Assembly: GCA_963805715.1 (NCBI GenBank)
Contig: CAWDVK010000017.1
Span: 62,001 to 126,000 of the forward strand
From: CAWDVK01 sp963805715
GTDB lineage: Bacteria; Actinomycetota; Actinomycetes; Streptosporangiales; Streptosporangiaceae
Direction of reading: 5' to 3'
DNA length: 64,000 nt
Shown here piece after piece: positions 56,561 through 64,000 of the stretch. Every line of letters starts with the position of its first letter. Position 1 is the stretch's first letter. The position numbers and the translations under genes were made by a program. A model generated the notes under the pieces. The model did no database searches and was not told where the DNA came from. It worked only from the letters and a program-made list of their open reading frames with translations.

Positions 56561-58288
56561 ATGACGGATCCGGAGATAGCGCTCGGAGGCCTGGTCCAGG
56601 CTGCCCTGACCGCCGAGCTCGGCGAGGCATACGCAGCGGCCGATCCGCTCATCCGGCCGTCCCAGTTCGCCGACTACCAGTCCAATGTGGCCCTGTCGCT
56701 GGCCAGGCGGCTTGGCCGGCCGCCGCGGGAGGTGGCCGAGCAAGTCGCCGCGGGGCTGGCCGGCGCCGCCGCGGTCGCTGACGCCCAGGTGAGCGGGCCC
56801 GGCTTCATCAACATCACGCTGCGCGACGGCTGGATAGCCGAGCAGGCCGCCGGGCAGCTCGCCGACCCGCGGCTGGGCGTGACGCCGGCCGAGCCGGCCA
56901 GGCGCGTCGTGGTCGACTACTCGGGGCCCAATGTGGCCAAGGAACTGCACGCCGGGCACCTGCGGGCGACGGTCGTGGGTGACGCCCTGGTGCGCGTGCT
57001 CGAGCACCTCGGTCATGCCGTCATCCGCGCGGCGCACCTGGGCGACTGGGGCACCCAGTTCGGCATGCTGATCGAGCATGCACTGGACCTCGGCGAGCAG
57101 GCGACCGCCGACCAGCTGGCGGCGGGCGAGTTCACCGCGTTCTATCAGGCCGCGCGGGCCAAGTTCGACAGCGATCCCGCCTTCGCCGCCAGGTCCCGGC
57201 AGCGCGTCGTCCAGCTGCAGGCGGGCGAGGAGCAGGCCATGCGGCTGTGGCGGCTGCTGGTCGATGACTCGATGGAGTACCTGCGCAGGCTGTATGACCG
57301 GCTCGACATCACCCTCACCGACGCCGACATGGCCCCGGAGAGCTTCTACAACCCGATGCTGGCCGATGTCTGCGCCGAGCTGGAGTCCAAGGGCATCGCG
57401 GTCATCAGTGACGGCGCGCTGTGCGCCTTCCCGCCCGGATTCACCGGCCGCGATGGCCGGCCGCTGCCGCTGATGCTGCGCAAGAGCGACGGCGGTTACG
57501 GGTATGACAGCACCGACATCGCCGCCATCCGGTACCGGCTCACCGAGCTGGGCGCCACCCGGATCATCTACGTGGTGGGCTCCGAGCAGCACCAGCACCT
57601 GGAGATGGTGTTCGCGGTGGCCAGGCAGGCCGGCTGGCTGACCGGCGCGGCCACGGCCGAGCACGCGGTCGTCGGGCTGATGACCGCGCCGGGAGGGCAG
57701 CGGCTGCGGACCAGGGCCGGCGAGCAGATCAAGCTGGTCACGCTGATGGACGAGGCGGTCGAGCGCGCCGAGGAAGTCATCAAGGACCGCTACGACGATC
57801 CCGAGCTGCGGTCCCAGATCGCCGAGACGGTGGGGATCGGCGCGCTCAAGTACGCCGATCTGTCGGTGGCCAGGGACACCAGCTACGTGCTGGACTTCGA
57901 CCGCATGCTCGCGCTGACCGGCAACACCGGGCCCTACCTGCAGTACGCCATCGCCCGGATCCGCTCGATCTTTCACCGGGCGGGCCTGCAGCCCGAGCAC
58001 GTGACCGGCCCGATCACGCTGACCGGCGACCCCGAGCGGGCGCTGGCGCTGCGGCTGCTCGGCTTCGCCACGGCGGTGGGTGACGTCGCGGCGACAGCGG
58101 AGCCGCACAAGCTGGCCACTTACCTGTTCGAGGTGGCCAGCGCCTTCACGACCTTCTATGAGCAGTGCCCGGTGCTGACCGCTGAGGGATCGCTGCGCGC
58201 GAGCAGGCTGGCGCTGGCCGCTCTCACGCTGCGCGTGCTCAGCGCGGGCCTGGGCCTGCTCGGCATCCCGGTGCCCGAGCGGATGTAG
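56561..58288 (+). CDS. argS: Arginyl-tRNA synthetase
   Basis: 575 residues. Class I synthetase: an N-terminal Arg-tRNA-specific additional domain (FADYQSNVALSLARRLGRPP), VDYSGPNVAKELHAGHLRAT with the HIGH equivalent HAGH, and GDWGTQFGMLIEHAL. YVVGSEQHQHLEMVF and the C-terminal DALR anticodon domain with TYLFEVASAFTTFYEQCPVL follow. No KMSKS, as is common in ArgRS. Confidence 0.97.
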   Translation: MTDPEIALGGLVQAALTAELGEAYAAADPLIRPSQFADYQSNVALSLARRLGRPPREVAEQVAAGLAGAAAVADAQVSGPGFINITLRDGWIAEQAAGQLADPRLGVTPAEPARRVVVDYSGPNVAKELHAGHLRATVVGDALVRVLEHLGHAVIRAAHLGDWGTQFGMLIEHALDLGEQATADQLAAGEFTAFYQAARAKFDSDPAFAARSRQRVVQLQAGEEQAMRLWRLLVDDSMEYLRRLYDRLDITLTDADMAPESFYNPMLADVCAELESKGIAVISDGALCAFPPGFTGRDGRPLPLMLRKSDGGYGYDSTDIAAIRYRLTELGATRIIYVVGSEQHQHLEMVFAVARQAGWLTGAATAEHAVVGLMTAPGGQRLRTRAGEQIKLVTLMDEAVERAEEVIKDRYDDPELRSQIAETVGIGALKYADLSVARDTSYVLDFDRMLALTGNTGPYLQYAIARIRSIFHRAGLQPEHVTGPITLTGDPERALALRLLGFATAVGDVAATAEPHKLATYLFEVASAFTTFYEQCPVLTAEGSLRASRLALAALTLRVLSAGLGLLGIPVPERM

Positions 58289-58374
58289 CGTGCAGCCCCG
58301 GGCAGATTGGCCGGCTGTTCCCGGGTAGCTCACAGGATCGGTGACCCGATCTCCCGGGGCATCGGGGCAGGATC

Positions 58375-59120
58375 GTGAACATGGACAACATGGACGAATC
58401 CGAAGAAGGCCGGCCCACCGAGCCCATCGGCTGGAATGGACCGTCAGGATCACCTCGGCAGGCGCCCGGCGCGCAGCCGCCGCGGCGCGGCCCCGGTCGG
58501 CTGCGGCGGCTCGGCATCGGGATCGCCGCCGCCGCCGTGCTGGCCGGCGGGGGCGCGGTGGCCGGAGTGGCGCTGGCCGGCCCGCCGTCGGCGGCGGCCG
58601 CGCCGGCCGGCCAGGCCGGCGCGCTGAGCGCCGTGCTCAGCAACGCCTCGTCACCGGCTGGAGACAGCCTCACGGCGGCATCGCCGGCCACGCCCGGCAG
58701 CGCGGCGATCGCGGCCTGCCGGAAGGCTGCGCAGGAACTGCGCAGCAGCGGGCATCCCCGGGCGGCCAGGCTGGTCAGGGCCGCCTGCCGGGGCCGGTGG
58801 GCCGGCTGCGGGTGCTGGGCGGACTGCATGGCCAGTTCACCTTCACCACCAGGAACGGCGTCAGGACCCTGGCCTTCGAGCGCGGCGTCGTCGAGTCGGC
58901 CAGCTCCTCCGCCGTGGTCGTCCGGGCGGCGGACGGCACGACCTGGACGTGGGACCTCGTCAGCAACTCGGTGATCCGCGAGGGCGGCCAGCGCACCGAC
59001 AGCGGTGCCCTGGCCGACGGCCAGCGGGTCTTCGTGGGCGGCCCTGTCATCAGCGGTGCCAGTGATGCGCGCCTGATCGTCATCGCCGCGCCCGCCGCCG
59101 CCGGCTCGCCAGCTGCGTGA
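58375..59120 (+). CDS. Membrane-anchored protein with extracytoplasmic DUF5666-like domain (one frameshift)
   Basis: The start is GTG 58375 or ATG 58381. The Pro-rich cytoplasmic N-terminus is followed by a TM segment at about residues 45-70 (LGIGIAAAAVLAGGGAVAGV), then an Ala-rich spacer. Near the G4 run at 58790-58793 the frame changes, and the rest reads GGLHGQFTFTTRNGVRTLAF, then VRAADGTTWTWDLVSNSVIR to the stop at 59120. That part resembles the DUF5666-type beta domain. Total about 248 residues. It lies upstream of a two-component system and might be an accessory sensor, which is inference. Confidence 0.65.
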
Positions 59121-59143
59121 GCGGTCATCCGCAGGCCCGGCAT

Positions 59144-59181
59144 CGCGCACCCTGCCCGCCGCGCGCCGGGCAGGGTGCGCG
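59144..59181. terminator. Strong hairpin terminator
   Basis: A perfect 15-bp inverted repeat (59144-59158 with 59167-59181, 8-base loop) lies 23 bases after the stop of the anchored protein and before the response-regulator gene. There is no T-run, as is frequent in high-GC genomes. Confidence 0.75.
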
Positions 59182-59315
59182 GTGTCCGGCGGCCACGGCG
59201 GCCGGGCCGCCGGCCGGGCCGCGGTAGCCTCCAGCTGGCGGGCGGACGACGGCCACCCTGCGGCGGCCTGGTCCGCCGGCCGCCGCAGCACGCGCGAGAA
59301 TGAGCCAGAGGCGTC

Positions 59316-60056
59316 ATGACAGACAGCGACCGCATTCCGCAGGTACTCGTCGTAGACGATGAGCCCAACATCCGCGAGCTCGTGCAGGTCGCGCTGAAGT
59401 TCCACGGCTGCTCCGTCACGACCGCCGCCAGCGGCAAGGACGCGCTGCGCCAGGCTGAGGCGAGGGGGCCTGACCTCATCGTCCTGGATGTCATGCTGCC
59501 CGACATGGATGGCTTCGAGGTCTGCCGCCGGCTCCGGGCCGCGGGCAACGAGGTGCCGGTGATCTTCCTGACTGCGCGGGATACGTCCTCGGACACGGTG
59601 ACCGGGCTGGCCATCGGCGGAGACGATTACGTGACCAAGCCGTTCTCGGTGGAGGCGCTGGTGGCCCGGGTGCGGGCGGTGCTGCGGCGCGCGTCCCGGA
59701 CCTCCGGGACTGGCGACCAGGCCGGGGCGGCCGCCGGGCCGCTGCGGGCCGGGGACATCGAGCTGGACGAGGACCGCTGGACCGTGCACCGGGCGGGCGT
59801 GCCCGTCGAGCTGTCGCCGACCGAGTTCCGCCTGCTCGCCTACCTGATGCGGCATCAGGGCCGGGTGCTGACCCGGGCCCAGCTGCTGGAGAGCGTGTGG
59901 GGCTGGGACTACGCGGGCGAGTCCCAGATCGTCGAGACCTACGTCAGCTACCTGCGGCGCAAGCTTGACCCCCTGGGACCTCCGGTCATCTACACCCAGC
60001 GCGGCGTCGGCTACAGCCTGCGGCCGCAGGACCGCGGCCGCGCCGGGCCGGGATGA
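59316..60056 (+). CDS. OmpR/PhoB-family response regulator
   Basis: 246 residues. Receiver domain with VVDDEPNIRE (Asp14/15), phosphoacceptor Asp58 in LIVLDVMLPDMDGFEV, Thr86 and Lys108 (KPFS). The winged-helix DNA-binding domain follows: ELSPTEFRLLAYLM, GRVLTRAQLLESVW and YVSYLRRKLDPLG, then IYTQRGVGYSLRP. The histidine kinase gene starts four bases after the stop. Confidence 0.95.
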   Translation: MTDSDRIPQVLVVDDEPNIRELVQVALKFHGCSVTTAASGKDALRQAEARGPDLIVLDVMLPDMDGFEVCRRLRAAGNEVPVIFLTARDTSSDTVTGLAIGGDDYVTKPFSVEALVARVRAVLRRASRTSGTGDQAGAAAGPLRAGDIELDEDRWTVHRAGVPVELSPTEFRLLAYLMRHQGRVLTRAQLLESVWGWDYAGESQIVETYVSYLRRKLDPLGPPVIYTQRGVGYSLRPQDRGRAGPG

Positions 60057-60060
60057 GCGG

Positions 60061-61596
60061 ATGAGCGGCGGCTCCCGCAGGCTGTCCCTGCGCGCGCGGA
60101 TGCTCGTCCTGCTGGTGTGCGTGACGACGGCCTTCCTGCTGATCATGGGCACGGTGAGCACCGTCGCGCTGGCCCGGCACGTCAGCGCGCAGTTTGCCGC
60201 CGGGCTGAAGGCCGAGTCCACCTACGGACCAGGCGAGATCGCGCGCCATCCGGGCGGCTACGCCGCCATCACCGTGATTGGCGGCCAGGTCCAGCCCCTG
60301 ACCTCCGGGTCAGCCAGCCGGGCGCTCGTCTCGGCGATCTCGCAGATCGTGGCGAGCGGCCAGCTGCGTTCCTATCTGGGCGACCGCCCGGACGCGCTCC
60401 CGTCGTCGCTGGGCGGCACCCGGCTCACCATCGTGGCCAGGCGGCTGACCGCCGCCGAGGGCGGGCCCGGCACGCTCGTCGTGGCGCAGCCCACCGGGGC
60501 CGCCGCCCGGCAGATCCGCAGCTTCATCATCGTGGAGCTGATCACCGGCGGCGCGCTGATCGCCCTGCTGGCCATTTTCGGGGAATGGCTGATCGGCCGC
60601 GGCCTCGACCCGCTCGATCAGATGGCGGTCACCGCTCAGGACATCACCACGCGCGGCGACCTGACGGCGCGGATGCCGGATGCCGGCGACCAGACGGAGG
60701 TGGGCAGGCTCGGGTCGGCGATCAACACCATGCTCGACCGGATCCAGCAGGCATTCGGCGCCCGGCTGCGGTCCGAGCAGAAGGTGCGGGAGTTCGCCGC
60801 CGACGCCTCGCATGAGCTGCGCACCCCGCTGACCACCATCCGCGGCTATGCCGAGCTCTACCGGCAGGGCGCGCTGGGGCCCGACCAGCTGCCGAGCGCC
60901 ATGCGCCGGATCGAGCAGGAAGCGCAGCGGATGAGCACCCTGGTGGGCGAGCTGCTGGAGCTGGCCCGGCTGGACCGGACATCCTCGCTGGACCTGACCG
61001 AGACGGACCTTTCCAGCGTGGTCAGGGACGCGGTCGCGGACGCGATAGCCGTCGAGCCGGGCCGGCCCGTTCGGGCGGAGGCGCCGCCCCGGCTGGTGGC
61101 GGTGGTGGATGAGCCGCGGATCCGCCAGGTACTGGCCAACCTGCTGGGCAATGTCCGCGCGCACGCCCCGGCCAGCGCGCCGGTCGCGGTCCGGCTGGGC
61201 GCGATCACCGGCGGGGTCCTGATCGAGGTGGCTGACGCCGGGCCGGGCATGTCGGCGCAGGACGCCGCGCGTGCCTTCGACAGGTTCCACCGGGCTGCCG
61301 ACCGGGGCGGTCCCGGCGGCGAAGCCGGGCCAGGGGCAGCAGACCATGGCTCCGCCGCCGGGCCCGATGCGGATGCGCTGCCCGGCGCCGGGCACCCCGC
61401 GGCCGGCCCGGAGGCCGGTCCGCGCGCCGCCGGCCTCCGCCAGGGCAGCCGGGCCGACCGCGGCGGCGGCAGCGGGCTGGGGCTGTCGATTGTCCAGGCC
61501 ATCGCCGTGGCGCATGGCGGGCAGGCCACGCTGGAGTCCTGGCCCGGGCATGGCACCAGGGTCCGGATCTGGCTGCCCGTGCGCACCGTCCCGTAG
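60061..61596 (+). CDS. Sensor histidine kinase with unusual lid insertion
   Basis: 511 residues, cognate to the preceding regulator. TM1 is at about 13-35, an outer sensor region at about 36-152, TM2 at about 153-175, then HAMP. The H-box is ADASHELRTPLTTI (His251). The N-box LANLLGNVRAHAP is near 358-370, G1 is DAGPGM and G2 GGGSGLGLSIV. Between the F-box (RFHRAAD) and G2 there is an insertion of about 55 residues rich in Gly/Ala/Pro (414-469); this lid is normally about 10-15 residues. Confidence 0.94.
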   Translation: MSGGSRRLSLRARMLVLLVCVTTAFLLIMGTVSTVALARHVSAQFAAGLKAESTYGPGEIARHPGGYAAITVIGGQVQPLTSGSASRALVSAISQIVASGQLRSYLGDRPDALPSSLGGTRLTIVARRLTAAEGGPGTLVVAQPTGAAARQIRSFIIVELITGGALIALLAIFGEWLIGRGLDPLDQMAVTAQDITTRGDLTARMPDAGDQTEVGRLGSAINTMLDRIQQAFGARLRSEQKVREFAADASHELRTPLTTIRGYAELYRQGALGPDQLPSAMRRIEQEAQRMSTLVGELLELARLDRTSSLDLTETDLSSVVRDAVADAIAVEPGRPVRAEAPPRLVAVVDEPRIRQVLANLLGNVRAHAPASAPVAVRLGAITGGVLIEVADAGPGMSAQDAARAFDRFHRAADRGGPGGEAGPGAADHGSAAGPDADALPGAGHPAAGPEAGPRAAGLRQGSRADRGGGSGLGLSIVQAIAVAHGGQATLESWPGHGTRVRIWLPVRTVP

Positions 61597-61634
61597 CAGC
61601 CGGCCGGGCCCCCCTGCTCGCCCGGCGAATCCCC

Positions 61635-62276
61635 TCAGCCGACGGCGCGGCCGGGGCCTGCGGGCGGCTCGGAGTCCGCCTCGGCCGGGTCGGGCAGGTG
61701 CTCGAACATGTAGTAGACGGCGAGCAGGCCGAACAGGGCCAGGGCCAGCACGGAGGAGACGAACGCGGCGATCAGGGTTCCCGCCACGTAGCCGGCCAGG
61801 CCGCCGGTGAACCGGATCGTGGCCATGCGCGGCGCGCTGATCTGCCGCCTGGCGCCGAGCTTCTGCTGATGCGAGGTGATGTAGAGCCACACGGAGGCGT
61901 AGCCGACCGAGATCGCGATCATGACCAGCCCGTAGGCCACGGTGGCCAGGCTGCCGCCGGCCACGTCCCTGGTGAGGTGCTCGGCGACCAGCGCGGTCGG
62001 GAAGGGGATGGCCACAATCCCCATCAGCAGGAAGAGGTTACGCACGAGCAGCGGCCGGTCCACCTTCGTTACCTGGGCCAGCAGGGTGTGGTGGTTCATC
62101 CACATGATCCCGATGGTCAGGAAGCTGACCACGTAGGCGAAGTAGTTCGGCCAGTGGTCAGCGAGCACCCTGGTGCTGAGCCGCTGAGCGCCGATCGGCA
62201 GCAGGTTGAAGACGAGGATCGTGATGGCGACGGCGAACACGCCGTCGCTGAACGACTCGGCCCGCCGTGAGTCCAT
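61635..62276 (-). CDS. TMEM175-family (DUF1211) potassium channel-like protein
   Basis: 213 residues, six hydrophobic helices. It has the family signature RAESFSDGVFAVAITILVF in the first helix, and HWPNYFAYVVSFLTIGIMWMNHH in the third. The bacterial members known form K+-leak channels as tetramers. It is convergent with the histidine kinase. Confidence 0.92.
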   Translation of the reverse strand: MDSRRAESFSDGVFAVAITILVFNLLPIGAQRLSTRVLADHWPNYFAYVVSFLTIGIMWMNHHTLLAQVTKVDRPLLVRNLFLLMGIVAIPFPTALVAEHLTRDVAGGSLATVAYGLVMIAISVGYASVWLYITSHQQKLGARRQISAPRMATIRFTGGLAGYVAGTLIAAFVSSVLALALFGLLAVYYMFEHLPDPAEADSEPPAGPGRAVG

Positions 62277-62332
62277 CAGCTGGCCGTTCTACCGCCGGCC
62301 CGCTAACCGGCCCGGCGCCGCGGCCTGCCGCC

Positions 62333-64000
62333 TCACGCCGGCTCGGCGCTGCCGCGGGCCGCCGGGGCCGGCTGCTCGACGGCCCTGGCCAGCAGCTGGG
62401 CCACGTCGACGACTTCCAGGGACTCTTTAGCCTCACCGGACCCCTTCTTGGCGCTGATCGCGTCGCCGAGCATGACCAGGCAGAACGGGCAGCCGGTGGA
62501 GATGGTGTCCGGATCGGTGCCGAGCGCCTCGTCGATCCGCTCGGTATTGATCCGCTTGCCGATCCGCTCTTCCATCCACATCCTGGCGCCGCCCGCGCCG
62601 CAGCAGAAGCCGCGTTCCTTGCACCGGTGCATTTCCTGCGCCTTGACACCGGGGACCTGTTCCATGATCTCCCGCGGCGCGGTGAAGACGCGGTTGTGGC
62701 GGCCGAGGAAGCAGGGGTCGTGATAAGTGATCTTCTCGTCAATCGGGGTGACCGGGGTGAGCCTGCCGTCGGCGACGAGCTGCGCCAGCAGCTGCGTGTG
62801 GTGCATGACCTCGTAGTTCCCGCCCAGCTGGGGGTACTCGTTGGCGATGGTGTTGAAGCAGTGCGGGCAGCTGGCCACGATCTTGCGGGCGCCGGCCTCG
62901 TTGAGGGTCTCGATGTTCTGCTGAGCCAGCATGCTGAACACGAACTCGTTGCCCATCCGCCGCGCCGGGTCTCCGGTGCAGGACTCGGCCGGCCCGAGCA
63001 CGGCGAAGGTCACGCCGGCCGTGTGCAGCAGCTGCGCGATGGCCTTGGTGGTCTTCTTCGCCCGGTCCTCGAGCGCGCCGGCGCAGCCGACCCAGAACAG
63101 GTACTCAACGTCCGCGCCGACCGGGCCGTCCACGACTGGGACCTCGAAATCGAGCTCGGTCATCCAGTCAGTCCGCCGGGCCCCGCCCATGCCCCACGGG
63201 TCGCCCTTGTTCTCCAGGTTCTTCAGCATCGTGGACGCCTCGGCGGGGAACGCCGACTCGATCAGCACCTGGTGCCGGCGCATGCCGGTGATGTGATCGA
63301 TGTGCTCGATATCGACCGGGCACTCTTCCACGCAGGCGCCGCAGTTGGTGCAGGACCAGAGCACGTCCGGGTCGATGACGCCGCCGGCCGCCGCGTCGCC
63401 CACCAGCGGCCGCTGTGCCTCCGCCTTGACCGAGTCAGGCAGCTGCTCGCGTGCCTCGTCGGAGCCGGCCAGCAGGTACGGGGCCTTCGCGAACGCGTGC
63501 TCGCGCAGGTCGAGTATGACCATCTTCGGTGACAGCGGCTTGCCGGTGGCCCAGGCCGGGCACTGCGACTGGCAGCGGCCGCACTCGGTGCAGGTGGCCA
63601 GGTCCAGCATGCCCTTCCAGCTCAGGTCCTCGATCTTGCCCACGCCGAAGACATCGGTGTCCGGGTCGGCCTCCTCGAAGTCCAGCAGCTTGCCGTTCGA
63701 GCGCATCGGCTGCAGCGGGCCGAGCCCGCTGGGCCGCCGGGCGAACAGCACGTTCAGCGGGGCGATGACGATGTGCAGGTGCTTGGAGTAGGTGACGAAG
63801 ACGCCGAAGGCCAGGATCACGGCCAGCTGGGCCAGGATGAACGTGGTCTCGATGGCGGAGTTGGCGCTCCGGCCGAGCGGCGCGAGCCAGTGCCCGACCA
63901 GCTGCGAGGCGAACGCGCCGTGCGGATAGGGGAAGTCGCCGGTATTGACCTGCGCGCCCCGGTACAGCAGCAGCGTGGCCACGACCAGGAAGATGCCGAG
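62333..64000 (-). CDS. Membrane-bound CCG-type Fe-S oxidoreductase (5' end outside the window)
   Basis: The open frame continues past the end of the window, so the N-terminal membrane part is incomplete; hydrophobic helices and HLHIVIAPLNVLFARRP are visible. A cytoplasmic domain with two 4Fe-4S sites follows: CTECGRCQSQCP and CTNCGACVEECP. Two CCG (heterodisulfide reductase-like) modules come next: CPHCFNTIANEYPQLGG in the first and FCCGAGGARMWMEE in the second. It is likely a quinone- or flavoprotein-linked electron-transfer oxidoreductase, as seen in many actinobacteria; the donor is unknown. Confidence 0.88.
   Translation of the reverse strand, partial: LGIFLVVATLLLYRGAQVNTGDFPYPHGAFASQLVGHWLAPLGRSANSAIETTFILAQLAVILAFGVFVTYSKHLHIVIAPLNVLFARRPSGLGPLQPMRSNGKLLDFEEADPDTDVFGVGKIEDLSWKGMLDLATCTECGRCQSQCPAWATGKPLSPKMVILDLREHAFAKAPYLLAGSDEAREQLPDSVKAEAQRPLVGDAAAGGVIDPDVLWSCTNCGACVEECPVDIEHIDHITGMRRHQVLIESAFPAEASTMLKNLENKGDPWGMGGARRTDWMTELDFEVPVVDGPVGADVEYLFWVGCAGALEDRAKKTTKAIAQLLHTAGVTFAVLGPAESCTGDPARRMGNEFVFSMLAQQNIETLNEAGARKIVASCPHCFNTIANEYPQLGGNYEVMHHTQLLAQLVADGRLTPVTPIDEKITYHDPCFLGRHNRVFTAPREIMEQVPGVKAQEMHRCKERGFCCGAGGARMWMEERIGKRINTERIDEALGTDPDTISTGCPFCLVMLGDAISAKKGSGEAKESLEVVDVAQLLARAVEQPAPAARGSAEPA

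Overview
The window is high-GC, with a strong G/C bias at third codon positions. It carries the gene order of an actinobacterial chromosome: rsmI/pmt, metG-tatD-rsmA-ispE-abcF and glmU-prs-rplY-pth, with tRNA-Gln beside glmU. MtrA-like two-component genes, a SigR-like ECF sigma factor, and GTG/TTG starts coupled through ATGA/GTGA overlaps fit the same group. The best reading is a filamentous or soil actinobacterium near Streptosporangiales/Treboniaceae. The genus is inference.

Region 1 (about 1-25.7 kb) is a cell-surface polysaccharide locus of the Wzx/Wzy type. A long minus-strand operon (about 16.9 to 3.7 kb) holds, in order of transcription: an APH-fold kinase-like protein, an Alg14-like and an Alg13-like glycosyltransferase half, a secreted delta-60/FnIII/LamG protein, a GH26-like membrane-anchored hydrolase, a Wzz-type co-polymerase fused to a BY-kinase-like domain, a Wzy-like polymerase/ligase, a Wzx-like flippase, a sulfotransferase and a GT2 glycosyltransferase. 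Two lipoproteins and a second LamG protein follow on the same strand. On the plus strand lie a methyltransferase and a second GH-like secreted protein, the latter preceded by a c-di-AMP (ydaO/yuaA) riboswitch. A second minus-strand operon (25.7 to 20.3 kb) joins a WcaJ-type initiating transferase to cysQ, cysD and cysN and a methyltransferase. Sulfate activation, PAP recycling and a sulfotransferase in one locus suggest a sulfated extracellular glycan.

Region 2 (25.9-46 kb) is mostly housekeeping: pth, rplY, prs and a short glmU, an HTH protein, tRNA-Gln, desaturase-TetR, tam/MarR with twin operators, an ABC-F protein, ispE, rsmA, tatD, metG, rsmI, protein O-mannosyltransferase, a SigR-like sigma factor and a GT39-like membrane enzyme. 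The rpfB gene usually found between tatD and rsmA is absent.

Region 3 (46-64 kb) has a GT2-TagF bifunctional enzyme, a crotonase, an SDR, an MFS exporter, a KamA-family radical SAM protein, plsX, argS, an anchored small protein, an OmpR-type response regulator with its histidine kinase, a TMEM175-like channel and the start-truncated end of a CCG-type Fe-S oxidoreductase.

An important caveat: many genes between 0.1 and 21 kb, and a few later ones including essential ispE, are broken by single-base frameshifts, mostly at G/C runs. Stop/start overlaps at gene ends are preserved across these breaks. I therefore read most of them as consensus errors in the sequence and give whole-gene spans.
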